This document shows, in pieces, positions 1 to 8,075 of a stretch of DNA of 36,489 nt. Below the pieces are notes generated by a model. The model worked only from the letters and a program-made list of their open reading frames with translations, did no database searches and was not told the DNA's origin. Position 1 is the stretch's first letter. Every line of letters starts with the position of its first letter. Source of the stretch: Oscillospiraceae bacterium (GTDB lineage: Bacteria > Bacillota > Clostridia > Saccharofermentanales > Saccharofermentanaceae); assembly GCA_015069205.1 (NCBI GenBank), contig SVIZ01000016.1, positions 1 through 36,489 of the forward strand, given 5' to 3'. Made by a program: the position numbers and the translations under genes.

Positions 1-59
1 ATAGCTTTTGTTTGCAACTTTAAGCATATAGGTAAATCCACGTTGCTACAAACGTGAGG

Positions 60-169
60 TCATTTCATATTATCTAACTTCTTCCCCATATCTATTCCCC
101 TGATCTGCGTTGAAAACCTGGCCGCGATTCCTGTCATCTTTTTTTGATGACCCCTATATGATTATAACA
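60..169 (-). promoter_or_regulatory. Leftward extended -10 promoter and leader leaving the window
   Basis: On the minus strand a TATAAT box lies at 161-166, preceded by TG one base upstream (TGTTATAAT), which is an extended -10 element. No convincing -35 is seen. The predicted transcript starts near 154 and runs out of the window at base 1. It begins with a hairpin (arms GTCATC/GATGAC, about 131-152) and contains a 25-codon reading frame (ATG 135-137, stop 60-62). A second hairpin, CACGTT/AACGTG, follows at about 39-57. This could be the leader of a gene to the left, a leader peptide or a small RNA. No known riboswitch family was recognised. Confidence 0.4.
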
Positions 170-191
170 TCCTAAAATAAAAGAAGGGCGG

Positions 192-498
192 TACCTACCA
201 AATGAGTTTTTCGCGATTTAGTAGGCATTCTCCTTGTGAATCGCAAAATGTACCTACTAAAACGCGTTTTTGCAATTTAGTAGGTATGAATTTCGTGTTT
301 TTTGTCCCTCTTCGGCGCCAAACATACCTACTAAAATTCGATTTTGCATTTTAGTAGGTATCCAAAGCTCCAAATTTGCCTGGAAATCTCGAAAACGATA
401 CCTACTATTTTTCATTTTCGCGATTTAGTAGGTACGATCTGCCATAACGCATTCGAGAAACATACCTACTAATTTGCGTTTTTCGATTTTAGTAGGTA
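192..498. repeat. Hairpin array A: five 36-bp units with TACCTACTAAA arms
   Basis: Units at 192-227, 251-286, 325-360, 399-434 and 463-498 each have 11-bp inverted arms (TACCTACTAAA / TTTAGTAGGTA) around a 14-bp centre. The first unit is degenerate (TACCTACC ... GTAGGCA). The centres differ but share a directional core like GTTTTTCGCGA, always in the same orientation. Start-to-start steps are 59, 74, 74 and 64 bp, so full linkers are 38 bp. There is no ORF with a ribosome site and no cas gene nearby. The tract is continuous with array B. Confidence 0.9.
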
Positions 499-503
499 GG
501 ACA

Positions 504-677
504 TACCGTCCCAATCGCGAAAAATTCATTTGGGACGGTATAAATCGACTCACCATACCTTCCGCCATACCGTCCCAACTTCAAAAATCGGCTTTGGGAC
601 GGTGTCAAACTCCCGAAAACAGAAAAATAAACCCAAAAAATACCGCCCCAAACGGCAAAAATCGAATTGGGACGGTA
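504..677. repeat. Hairpin array B: three 37-bp units with TACCGTCCCAA arms
   Basis: Units at 504-540, 568-604 and 641-677 have arms TACCGTCCCAA / TTGGGACGGTA (steps 64 and 73 bp). Read on the minus strand, the centre of the first unit is almost identical to that of the first unit of array A (AAATGARTTTTTCGCGATT). The third matches the centre of the unit at 325 (ATTCGATTTTTGC). So the core is shared with array A but inverted, while the arms are different. The last unit ends 30 bp from the stop codon of the leftward gene at 708, so it lies in that gene's 3' untranslated region. Confidence 0.88.
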
Positions 678-707
678 TACGATCTTAAAACGTGGAGGGG
701 TTATGTT

Positions 708-1202
708 TTAAGCTGCCAACGCAACAGCCTTTTTCTTCTTGGCGTTCAAGATGAGATAGCTGATTACCGGCGCGATGAACATTGCGAGGTAAACGAGGGT
801 GATCCAGGGCTGGTACTCGACGTAGAACTGCTTGAATGTGAGGCTCCACGGGTGCTTGATGATGACCCAGCCGAAGAGGTCGATGACGATGCTGATGCCG
901 GACCAGAGGGCGCCGGTTGCCATCGCTTTCTTGAGGTTGAGGCCTTCAACCTTGCGAAGGTAGAGCAGGCCGAAGATCGTGAAGAGGATTATGTTGTAGA
1001 GTGGGTGCCACGGTTTGGTCATCTCGTAGCCCTCGCCTAAGCCGGGGCCCTGGGCCATGGAGCCCATGTGGAGGACGAGGATGTTGAATATCGTGTGGCC
1101 GATTCCGATCCAGGTGACTACGACGTAGCTGATCCAGTACCACAGAAGGGACATGCCGATATCTTTGCCGGAACCGAATTTTCTTAATGATTTTTTGCTC
1201 AT
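708..1202 (-). CDS. Four-helix integral membrane protein, family not recognised
   Basis: This is a 164-residue hydrophobic protein with about four predicted membrane segments, near residues 12-38, 60-76, 86-107 and 128-149. A short basic N-terminus (MSKKSLRKFG) and a lysine-rich C-terminal end suggest both termini are cytoplasmic. An in-frame ATG exists 45 bases further upstream, but the ATG at 1200-1202 is preceded by AAGGAG at proper spacing, so I use that one. Aromatic residues cluster in the loops (WYWISY, TKPWHPLYN, HPWSLTF). No catalytic or transport motif was recognised. The gene stands alone; hairpin array B begins 30 bp past its stop codon. Confidence 0.75.
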   Translation of the reverse strand: MSKKSLRKFGSGKDIGMSLLWYWISYVVVTWIGIGHTIFNILVLHMGSMAQGPGLGEGYEMTKPWHPLYNIILFTIFGLLYLRKVEGLNLKKAMATGALWSGISIVIDLFGWVIIKHPWSLTFKQFYVEYQPWITLVYLAMFIAPVISYLILNAKKKKAVALAA

Positions 1203-1393
1203 AACATTTCTCCTTGCGTTTCGTTTGGCGTTCTTTGTTATGGCCAAATTCTAACCGGCCTGAGGAGAGAATGAATTAGATAAGACTTATATAACTCTTA
1301 ATTATTTCTTAAGGGTGCGGAGTGCTCGAAAACCGGGACTTTATAGTTCCGCCCTGCCTATGCCGTCATTACAGAGCAGCAAAGCCGCAGCGA

Positions 1394-1828
1394 TCACAGC
1401 CACTGAACAAACGCAGTCTTGTCAGTGCTGTTGTAGCCGGCGCCGGCGTAGAAATTCAGCGTCGCGGGGTTCTTGGAGCCCGTGAGGAGCATCATCTTGT
1501 AGCAGTTGTTTTCGGTAGCAATCTTCTTGGCGTAGGCAAGGCACTCACCTGCGTAACCTCTTTTGCGGTAGTCGGCGTGGGTCACGACATTTTCGACGAA
1601 GGCATAAGGCCTGATGCCTCTTGTGAGGTTGGGGATTATAACGCACACGCAGGAGGAGACGATCTTGCCGTCGATCTCATCTACGATGATGTGGTGGTTG
1701 GGATCTTCGGTAATCTGTTTCCAGGTATTTGCGAGGTGGTCGTTCTTTTCGGGAATGCCGTCTTCGTGCAAATAAAGATACAGCTCAAGCAATTGATCCA
1801 GTTCGTCTTCTCTGATCTCGCGTACCAT
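1394..1828 (-). CDS. GNAT-family N-acetyltransferase
   Basis: This is a 144-residue protein of the GCN5-related N-acetyltransferase fold, which transfers an acetyl group from acetyl-CoA to an amine. The acetyl-CoA binding motif A is clear: VVTHADYRKRGYAGECLAYA, with the R-x-x-G-x-A pyrophosphate loop. It follows a beta strand (YAFVENVV) as in the family. Motif B is near the end (NPATLNFYAGAGY), with the usual aromatic residues. The open frame extends 21 codons upstream, but the ATG at 1826-1828 has GGGGAGG upstream and starts the conserved fold directly (MVREIRED). The acceptor substrate cannot be told from sequence. It is not in an operon with its neighbours. Confidence 0.88.
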   Translation of the reverse strand: MVREIREDELDQLLELYLYLHEDGIPEKNDHLANTWKQITEDPNHHIIVDEIDGKIVSSCVCVIIPNLTRGIRPYAFVENVVTHADYRKRGYAGECLAYAKKIATENNCYKMMLLTGSKNPATLNFYAGAGYNSTDKTAFVQWL

Positions 1829-2001
1829 TTTCAAGGTCCTCCCCGTTTTCGAAGTGACTAAGGAGATTATAACGCATGCCAAACATTTCACTCATTATTG
1901 ATGTCGTTTTGATGCAAAAACGAAGATTATTTGAAAAAACGCACGACTAACCTTGTAGCCGTAAACAGATGTTTCAATCAAATCTATGTGGGGAAATGAA
2001 A

Positions 2002-3396
2002 ATGAATAATAATGGTTGGTACAGTTTTGATGACGATCAGGTCGACAGCTACACTGATTTTACGAACGGCACGTACACGGAGTTCGGCAACAGGGGCTGC
2101 TCGGACTTCAACGGCGGAAACTATGTGGACTTCAATAGCGGAAACTACGTGGACTTCAATGACAGAAATAGCGCGGCGTCCGATAACAGGAACTACATAA
2201 ACTTCAACGACAGAAACTATGTTGACTTCGGCACCGGTTATGCTGATTTCACGAATGGCACTTATACGGATCTGACTGAGATCCGCACGGGCACGCCGGT
2301 CAAGAAGGGGCGCGGCCGCGTGAGAAAAGCTGAGAAGAGAAGCGCCGCGAAGAGAGCTGCTAAAGCTGAGAAGGAAGCCGCTAAGGCTGAGAAGAAGGCC
2401 ACAAAGGCTGAGAGGAAGGCCGCCAAGGCCGCGAAGAAATCCGTTAAGAGCAAGAAGAAAGGCGTCGCCGGCAAGGTTATTTTCGGCGTGGTCGCAGCAT
2501 CAGTCGCAGTCGTAGCCGGAACTTTCCTTGTGAAAGGAGGCGCCGTCCAGGCCTGCACGGAGAGCATTATTGACGAATATTTCGCCAACATCGATATTAA
2601 AGAGACCGCTGTAAACAAAGGCAGGAAGTCTTTGGAACCGGCTTTCGAGATCACCGATGAATGCACTTCTTATGACAAGTCCTCGCCCGCATACGAGATT
2701 GCCGAAGACATCATGGCTGACCTCTGGCGAGACAACGATGTCGACACCGCGTACGAGATCTTTTACTGGGTGCACACCAACATCAGCTACCAGACGATGA
2801 CGTCTTACGAGTCCTTTGAGGAAGCGGCTTACGGCGGATTCACGAGAAGAAGCGGCGACTGCTACGTTTATTTCGCGTGCTCGAAAATGCTTCTCGACAT
2901 CGCCGGCATCCCTAACCTCATGGTCGAGCGATACCCTGTCGAGACAAACAGCCACTTCTGGAACCTCGTCCAGATCGACGGCCTCTGGTACCACTGCGAC
3001 GCAACGGTATTCAGAGATCACCCGGACATGTATTTCTTATGCACCGACTACGAGATCGACGACGGCCATCACTCATTCGATGCCTCGCTCTACCCCGAGC
3101 GTGCCGAGAGCTATTATGCGGGCGACGACTACTGGGATGATTCTTACGATGTGTACTATGAAGACTCCTATTACGATTCTTATGGCGAAGATTCTTACTA
3201 CGATCCTTACAACGACTGCTATGAAGATTCGTACTATTGGGATGATTCATACGCAAACTACGACGAGCCTTATGGAGGTTACGGCCCGAACGGTCCTTAT
3301 GTCGACTACGAAGATTACGAATATTCATACGCACCTTATGAGGGTGAGTTCATGGATTCTTTTGAGGATGCGTACGTAGTGAACTACGATAATTAA
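2002..3396 (+). CDS. Membrane-anchored transglutaminase-like protein with repeat-rich ends
   Basis: This 464-residue protein is built of five parts. Residues about 1-95 hold Asn/Asp/Tyr/Phe repeats (variants of NYVDFN and NGTYTDF). Residues about 100-150 are a Lys/Ala/Glu segment likely to form a charged helix. One membrane span follows at about 155-178 (GKVIFGVVAASVAVVAGTFLV). A transglutaminase-like domain comes next, with the Cys-His-Asp triad visible as C287 (SGDCYVYF), H318 (SHFWNL) and D333 (YHCDAT). The last 100 residues are very rich in Tyr, Asp and Glu. The family includes cysteine proteases and crosslinking enzymes; the topology suggests the domain is outside the cell. The ATG at 2002 is chosen because GGGGA lies 8 bases upstream; the ATGs at 1969 and 1996 lack a properly spaced site. 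Confidence 0.8.
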   Translation: MNNNGWYSFDDDQVDSYTDFTNGTYTEFGNRGCSDFNGGNYVDFNSGNYVDFNDRNSAASDNRNYINFNDRNYVDFGTGYADFTNGTYTDLTEIRTGTPVKKGRGRVRKAEKRSAAKRAAKAEKEAAKAEKKATKAERKAAKAAKKSVKSKKKGVAGKVIFGVVAASVAVVAGTFLVKGGAVQACTESIIDEYFANIDIKETAVNKGRKSLEPAFEITDECTSYDKSSPAYEIAEDIMADLWRDNDVDTAYEIFYWVHTNISYQTMTSYESFEEAAYGGFTRRSGDCYVYFACSKMLLDIAGIPNLMVERYPVETNSHFWNLVQIDGLWYHCDATVFRDHPDMYFLCTDYEIDDGHHSFDASLYPERAESYYAGDDYWDDSYDVYYEDSYYDSYGEDSYYDPYNDCYEDSYYWDDSYANYDEPYGGYGPNGPYVDYEDYEYSYAPYEGEFMDSFEDAYVVNYDN

Positions 3397-3405
3397 GCAG
3401 GAACC

Positions 3406-4536
3406 TCAGAGCTTATCGAACCAGGCCTTCTTGTCGTAATCTGCGTTCAGATTTGCTTTAATCAGCACGAACCTGTCGTAGTTGTACGCGCTCCGGCCAT
3501 CTGCCCTGGTCCAGTTTTTGGCTATCAGGTCAGCCATGTCATCGAGCGACATTTTCTCGTATCCGGAAGACCATCCGTGATTGCCGAAATGATATGCGAC
3601 GTGGGTTCCCATGTTATATACAGAAATATAGCGGCCGGGATCATGTATGTTATTTCCGTAATCTTCGTCCCAAAATGAAAGCTCCTGTTCATAGGTAAGA
3701 AGCAACAACAGTTCCTTTATTATTTCTTTGGAAGGCTGCCCGTCGTAAAAGACCTTTACCTGGTCCCTGTTATCAAATCCGGGTGTTATTTCGAATCCCA
3801 GCTGCTCAATTGCCGGGTACAGTTTTACCTTATAACCGAAATATATATAGTCGTACTTTTCTTTGTAGTCATCGATAATCCGAAAAGCCTTTTTCGCATT
3901 TTCAAATTGTTCTTCAGTAATGCCAATCTCCCACATTTCCGGAAGAACACATTCCTTATATATCTCAAGATATTCTTTAGAAGACTGCTCAAGGAGCATA
4001 TAGGTGCGGACATAGTCAACGAAGGGATCCCCCAGCCTCGATTTTTCGCAGTTGATAACTATAAAATCATCACCATCAGGAGTAACCAGGATGCTCGAGA
4101 GATCCATGTTAAGATGGCAGAAGCATTCTTTGTATTGATTTCTATATCTGGATAATGAGCTTCTTACAAACTTCAGGTCATCATACATAACTTTAGGTTC
4201 CAGACTATAAAGCGGGCGCTGCCAATGAATCACCTGATGAAATTTCCTGAAGACCTGAGCCATGATATCAAACGCTTTCGGGGCATCTCTTTTCGCGAGC
4301 TCCGACAAAGGCTCACCTTCGACATGGTCCATCTTTAAGACAAACTTATCGTCGGTCTCATAAAACTGGACGGGACTTAAGCCCGCCACATAGATCGACT
4401 TTTGTGTGGAAAACTCTTCATAAATGGCCATCAGCGGATAGTAATCTTTGAAGACCTTGTACTCGAACCCGTGGTAAAGATAGGTCTCATAATGTTCGCC
4501 CTTTTTGAGCAACTGCTGTGTGCCGTCGAATTCCAT
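3406..4536 (-). CDS. Aminoglycoside-phosphotransferase-fold protein, probable pseudokinase
   Basis: This 376-residue protein has an APH/choline-kinase-like layout: an N-terminal lobe with a lysine strand (FEYKVFK), a hinge (FVLKMDHVEGEPLSEL) and a catalytic lobe. The catalytic loop reads CHLNMDLSSILV where active family members have HGDxxxxNIL. The metal-binding strand reads VINCEKSRLGDP where they have IDWExAxxGDP. Thus both catalytic aspartates are asparagine (N143, N162) and the conserved loop asparagine is serine, while the surrounding fold residues remain. About 85 C-terminal residues go beyond the kinase fold and end in an aromatic, charged region. The start follows the stop of the membrane-protein gene at 4550 by 13 bases, so the two are probably co-transcribed. 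Confidence 0.7.
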   Translation of the reverse strand: MEFDGTQQLLKKGEHYETYLYHGFEYKVFKDYYPLMAIYEEFSTQKSIYVAGLSPVQFYETDDKFVLKMDHVEGEPLSELAKRDAPKAFDIMAQVFRKFHQVIHWQRPLYSLEPKVMYDDLKFVRSSLSRYRNQYKECFCHLNMDLSSILVTPDGDDFIVINCEKSRLGDPFVDYVRTYMLLEQSSKEYLEIYKECVLPEMWEIGITEEQFENAKKAFRIIDDYKEKYDYIYFGYKVKLYPAIEQLGFEITPGFDNRDQVKVFYDGQPSKEIIKELLLLLTYEQELSFWDEDYGNNIHDPGRYISVYNMGTHVAYHFGNHGWSSGYEKMSLDDMADLIAKNWTRADGRSAYNYDRFVLIKANLNADYDKKAWFDKL

Positions 4537-4549
4537 CTTAAGCCCTCTC

Positions 4550-5485
4550 TTATCTGAAAATAAACAATGCTAACGTCAGCAGCAAAACAACTATCACTAT
4601 CGATGACATCCATATCGCCGCCTTCGAAAAACCGAGCCCCCTGACAGGCGCTTCAGCCGCTGCCTGCTTTAAGCCCTTGATTCCCAATATAAGTCCGGTA
4701 ACCGCCAGCGCGAGCGTAATGAACACCGTCACAAAAGCAACCATTCCGTTGCCAAAAATATCGTCTTTCCAGCCTTCGAAAGATGAAATATAAACCTCAC
4801 TGCACATTGCCCAAAGTGCAACATATACCGACACGGCTGCGCAAACCGCACCCGGGACTCCGATCTTGATGAACGGCATCTCCCTGTTGTTGATCAGATC
4901 TGCTGTGAGGTGCGCCTTAGGATTAAACTTCAGGATCAAATTGCAGATGTTCCCGCCGGTCGCGAGTGCCTCCTGCACCTCTTCGCTCCCAACAGCGTAG
5001 ACTATTCTCGATGTGTAAAACGTCGGGATGCGCATCCTGTTGTTACCATGATAGAACTCAAAAAATACATATCTCGTTCCGCCCAGAGGGGCTTTTTCAT
5101 ATCCCGTTCTGACCTTGGACAGCTCCCTCGCTTCGGCCATCTGGAACTTGAAAGGACTCAGCGAAGATGTGTATGCCACCCTGCCCGTCTCCTCATCAAC
5201 GCAAATTATCGTTTTGATCCTATAGCCGCCTTTTGTGATAAATGTGGTCGTCCTTCCGAAGTTGTTGGCTTGGGTTCCTTTTTTCATCGTTTTTTTCGCG
5301 ACCGGGAACAAAACCAGATTGGTGAGGTTCGGGAAGCCCATGAATATGAATATCGGCAGGGTTATGGTGATCACGTTATAGGCCGGCATATGCAGGAACC
5401 AGCCGGCCACGATGCCCACTAAAATACCGAACGCAAGATAACTTACGATCAGAAGGATTATTGTAGGCACGCTGTTTCTCTTCAT
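4550..5485 (-). CDS. Multi-span membrane protein of unknown function
   Basis: This 311-residue protein has two N-terminal membrane helices (residues about 8-30 and 37-60). A soluble domain of about 150 residues follows (starting KKTMKKGTQANNFGRTTTF), then three C-terminal helices (about 208-230, 246-270, 288-310). The soluble part is predicted to be cytoplasmic because a run of lysines follows helix 2. No known domain or active-site motif was recognised. It is the first gene of a probable two-gene unit with the pseudokinase-like gene. The ribosome site is weak (AGGGT about 9 bases before the ATG). Confidence 0.7.
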   Translation of the reverse strand: MKRNSVPTIILLIVSYLAFGILVGIVAGWFLHMPAYNVITITLPIFIFMGFPNLTNLVLFPVAKKTMKKGTQANNFGRTTTFITKGGYRIKTIICVDEETGRVAYTSSLSPFKFQMAEARELSKVRTGYEKAPLGGTRYVFFEFYHGNNRMRIPTFYTSRIVYAVGSEEVQEALATGGNICNLILKFNPKAHLTADLINNREMPFIKIGVPGAVCAAVSVYVALWAMCSEVYISSFEGWKDDIFGNGMVAFVTVFITLALAVTGLILGIKGLKQAAAEAPVRGLGFSKAAIWMSSIVIVVLLLTLALFIFR

Positions 5486-5559
5486 AAAAATATTTACCCT
5501 ATGTGGTTATAGGGTAATTATCAAGTATCTTTTCCTTATTAGCAATATTGGTTGCCTAT

Positions 5560-5594
5560 CGAAAACGGGGTGCCTCCCAAAAGAAACACCCCGT
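5560..5594 (-). terminator. Intrinsic terminator of the frameshifted gene
   Basis: Perfect 8-bp arms (ACGGGGTG/CACCCCGT, 5565-5594) are followed on the minus strand by TTTTCG. The hairpin lies 30 bp after the stop at 5625. Confidence 0.75.
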
Positions 5595-5624
5595 AAACTC
5601 AGGAAACTATTAGAACGAATCGTA

Positions 5625-6568
5625 TTAGTAGTCCGTGCCGACGAAATCAGGATTGATCTCGCAGAGCTTGATCTTGCCGCCGGAAATATCGTAGCCGATG
5701 ACTTTGGAACTGTAGGAATCGCCACGCTGGTCACAGATGTTTGCCATTGCAAGATAGTAACCGTTCTGAAGCGCCTTCATCTCGATTCTGGAAGATGCGG
5801 AGAAAGTGATCTTCTTGCCTTCGATCTCAAAATTCATTCCTGTGAAATCCGAAGCCGGATAAACCGGTACGATCGTATCCTTGGGTTTCAGCTCGATGTT
5901 GTTCTTTGTGTCGACAATGAAGTTATCCTGCTCTTCCTCATTGGTCGGGAATAAGCTTACGCCTCTTATCTCGAACTCTTCGGTATCACGGTTGTACGCA
6001 AAGAGAAGGTACGCATCGTTGCCGTTGTAAAGAACGTGCGAACGGTACTCGATGCAGAAAGGCGTTTTGGATGTCATCTCGAGTGCCAGAGGCTGACCGT
6101 CAAGGAATACCCATTGGCCGTCGAAATCGCTGCAGAGATTTCCTTCGCCGTCCATGTAAACATATTCGTCCTGACCGTAGTAGATGATCTGGCTGTGGCT
6201 TTCATCGAAAAGCGCGATCTGGAATGTATATGCCTGTGTCATGTCCTGAAGGGGCTCTGAGACAGGAATGTAGAAGTTGTTGTTTTCGATGACGGGCATG
6301 GTCTTCTCGAAAGAATAGAACTCTGAAATATCGAGAACCTTGGGCGTTGCATCCGTCAAAGTCTTTACGGTCGCAAGCATCTCGTCAGTGAGACATCCGG
6401 ACATCTTGTAGAAATACAATGCACGGGTGTAAGGATCTTCACATATGTCGTATACGTACTGAAGGTAGTAATCCAGACCACGATAGGAAGAAATGCTTCC
6501 CGGAATGTAGACGCAGATGCCCTGTGTGTCTGCCAGGCTTCCGGTGTTCTTACTGTTGATTCGCTCAT
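5625..6568 (-). pseudogene. Frameshifted gene of unknown function (about 314 codons)
   Basis: The long open frame (5625 to about 6590) has no ATG, GTG or TTG near its 5' end. Its first plausible start would be an internal TTG at 6417-6419, although clear coding sequence continues upstream of it (for example GLDYYLQYVYDICEDPYTRA). A strong start does exist at 6566-6568: ATG with AGGAGG about 7 bases upstream, reading MSES, but it lies in another frame. Adding one base just after the fourth codon joins the two frames, giving MSES followed by NSKNTGSLADTQG. The gene therefore carries a one-base deletion or the sequence has an error there; I see no slippery heptamer for programmed shifting. The product is soluble, acidic and beta-rich, with no recognised domain. 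Confidence 0.65.
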
Positions 6569-6698
6569 AATAGTTCCTCCTGTTTTTCCATCAATAACAC
6601 TGACCACATATTAATCATGGAAATCAGGCAGGAAGCTGTTTTGTGGTGAATTGCAGTTTATTCGTGATGAAATGACTTGAGGGGTACGCTGGCCGCCG

Positions 6699-6884
6699 TG
6701 TACATTTTTTCGTGAATTTGGGCGAAAAATTGCATAAATCGGCGTTTCTATGTACATTTTTCCGGGAAATCGCGAAAACATGTACACAGGGCTGTGCCAT
6801 TGTTGACTTTAAAATTGACCAACAGTTGCACATATTTGCGTTTTTGTGCAATTGTTGGCCCTTTTTTAAGCGAACAATTGCACA
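6699..6884. repeat. Hairpin array F: TGTACAT arms then TGTGCAATTGTT arms
   Basis: Two units with TGTACAT arms begin at 6699 and 6751 (the second is 36 bp, 6751-6786). Two 40-bp units with arms TGTGCAATTGTT/AACAATTGCACA are at 6793-6832 and 6845-6884. The steps are 52, 42 and 52 bp. On the minus strand the centre of the unit at 6751 reads ATGTTTTCGCGATTT, the same core as arrays A and D. The arms of neighbouring units can also pair with each other (6819-6858), so alternative structures are possible. The array fills the gap between the divergent genes at 6568 and 7026; I see no gene inside. Confidence 0.8.
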
Positions 6885-7025
6885 GCGGTAAAATGCAGCG
6901 GCCCACACTCACGACTTTCAGCGATGTCTACTTCAGAGTAGAATTCCCAGAAGCTCATCGAATGAGAGAGATTTATTCTCGCGGAGATTTTCAGTAAAAT
7001 AATAGAAAAATGTTTGCGAGGGTTT

Positions 7026-8075
7026 ATGTCGGTTATTCCTTTAGAATGTCCTTCATGCGGAACCGGGCTGAAGATCGACCCGGAGGAAAGCGCTGCGATA
7101 TGCGGCAGCTGCGGCAAGCCTTTCGTTATCAAAGATGCGATCGTTCAAAACTACATTAAGATCGTCACCGCGCGCGAAAACGGCGACAGCGGAATTTACG
7201 CAATCGAAGAATTCGAGACCGAAGACGGCATTCTCAAAAGATACAACGGCACGTCCCGTTCAGTCACCATTCCGGACGACATCACCACGATTGGCAGCGG
7301 CGCTTTTGAAGACAGAAAAGAATTAACCGAACTGCACATACCTGACTCCGTAACAGTGATTGAAGATAATGCTTTCGTCGGGTGCGGGAATCTCCGTGAG
7401 ATCACTCTTGCTGACTCAGTTAAAAAGATCGGCAGATATGCTTTCTCTGAATGCATCAAACTCAAGGCCGTTGCGCTTCCCAAAGACATCGAAGAGATCG
7501 GTCCTTATGCATTTGGCGGGTGCTTTTCGCTCTGCGTTGTGAAGATGCCTTCGTCAAGGGCGAAGATCGATGAGACCGCATTCATGAACTGCAAAGACGT
7601 TGTTTTCGACTGGCCGGAAGACTGGGCAGAAAAGCAGCTCGACAAGCTCCGCATAGTTGCGCCTACAAGAGGCGGCCTGATAAATCTGTGCGCCTCCGAG
7701 AGCGAAGACCTAAGCGAACCGCTTCTCTTTTTGGGCGCCTCCGAATACGGCAATCTCGTTGAGCCAAACAATTTCAACTTCTTCACATACCGCGACTTCA
7801 TGAGGCAGTTTTCACTCGGCGCGAATAACGACGATCCGTATCAGCTCAGGGTGAGCATCGAAAGGGCCACGCTGATGTACGATTCGATATCAGACATTCA
7901 GAGAAGTTATTCCGAACTGATAGGGCTTCTGGACTGCGCCGACATAAGCAGAAGAAAAGTTGAACCTATAAACATACCCCACTTCATCTGGAAGCAGGGC
8001 AAGGGATTGAACGATTACAAGGTCATGGACATCGGCCCTATTCAGGTGCTGCAGATAAGACTCGTGCAGAAATAA
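7026..8075 (+). CDS. Zinc-ribbon protein with BspA-type leucine-rich repeats
   Basis: This 349-residue cytoplasmic protein starts with a four-cysteine zinc ribbon (C8, C11, C26, C29; ECPSCG ... CGSCGKPF). From about residue 72 to 195 it has BspA-like (LRR_5) repeats, each of the form 'AFxxCxxLxxIxLPxSVxxIGxxAF'. The remaining 150 residues form a separate region of unknown fold with many Phe, Asn and Asp. BspA-type repeats usually mediate protein contacts, often at the surface, but no signal peptide or membrane span is present here. The ATG at 7026 is chosen over an upstream TTG (7014) because GAGGG precedes it and it begins just before the ribbon. The last ten codons recur downstream in diverged form. 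Confidence 0.82.
   Translation: MSVIPLECPSCGTGLKIDPEESAAICGSCGKPFVIKDAIVQNYIKIVTARENGDSGIYAIEEFETEDGILKRYNGTSRSVTIPDDITTIGSGAFEDRKELTELHIPDSVTVIEDNAFVGCGNLREITLADSVKKIGRYAFSECIKLKAVALPKDIEEIGPYAFGGCFSLCVVKMPSSRAKIDETAFMNCKDVVFDWPEDWAEKQLDKLRIVAPTRGGLINLCASESEDLSEPLLFLGASEYGNLVEPNNFNFFTYRDFMRQFSLGANNDDPYQLRVSIERATLMYDSISDIQRSYSELIGLLDCADISRRKVEPINIPHFIWKQGKGLNDYKVMDIGPIQVLQIRLVQK

Noticed and set aside
1..154. Known riboswitch, 6S, tmRNA or RNase P RNA
   Set aside because: None of the conserved core sequences of these RNAs could be recognised, and the transcript is cut by the window edge.
192..677. CRISPR array (36-bp repeats, 38-bp spacers)
   Set aside because: The geometry matches, but the repeat centres vary from unit to unit while only the palindromic arms are constant, the linkers share motifs, the arms change mid-tract, and there are no cas genes in the window.
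192..677. Integron attC sites
   Set aside because: No GTTRRRY/RYYYAAC core sites, no integrase and no gene cassettes between the units.
474..1040. 188-codon rightward ORF
   Set aside because: It begins inside a hairpin unit, runs through array B and is antisense to the membrane-protein gene at 708; it has no ribosome site.
1322..1861. 179-codon rightward ORF
   Set aside because: Antisense shadow of the acetyltransferase gene, which has a clear motif and ribosome site.
2500..3021. 173-codon leftward ORF
   Set aside because: Antisense to the transglutaminase-like domain, whose catalytic residues are intact on the other strand.
5625..6419. Reading the long frame as a complete gene starting at TTG 6417-6419
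   Set aside because: Clear coding sequence continues upstream in the same frame, and the TTG has no ribosome site; a frameshift near 6560 explains the data better.
6624..6908. 94-codon leftward ORF
   Set aside because: It consists of array F repeats read through; no start site or recognisable protein.
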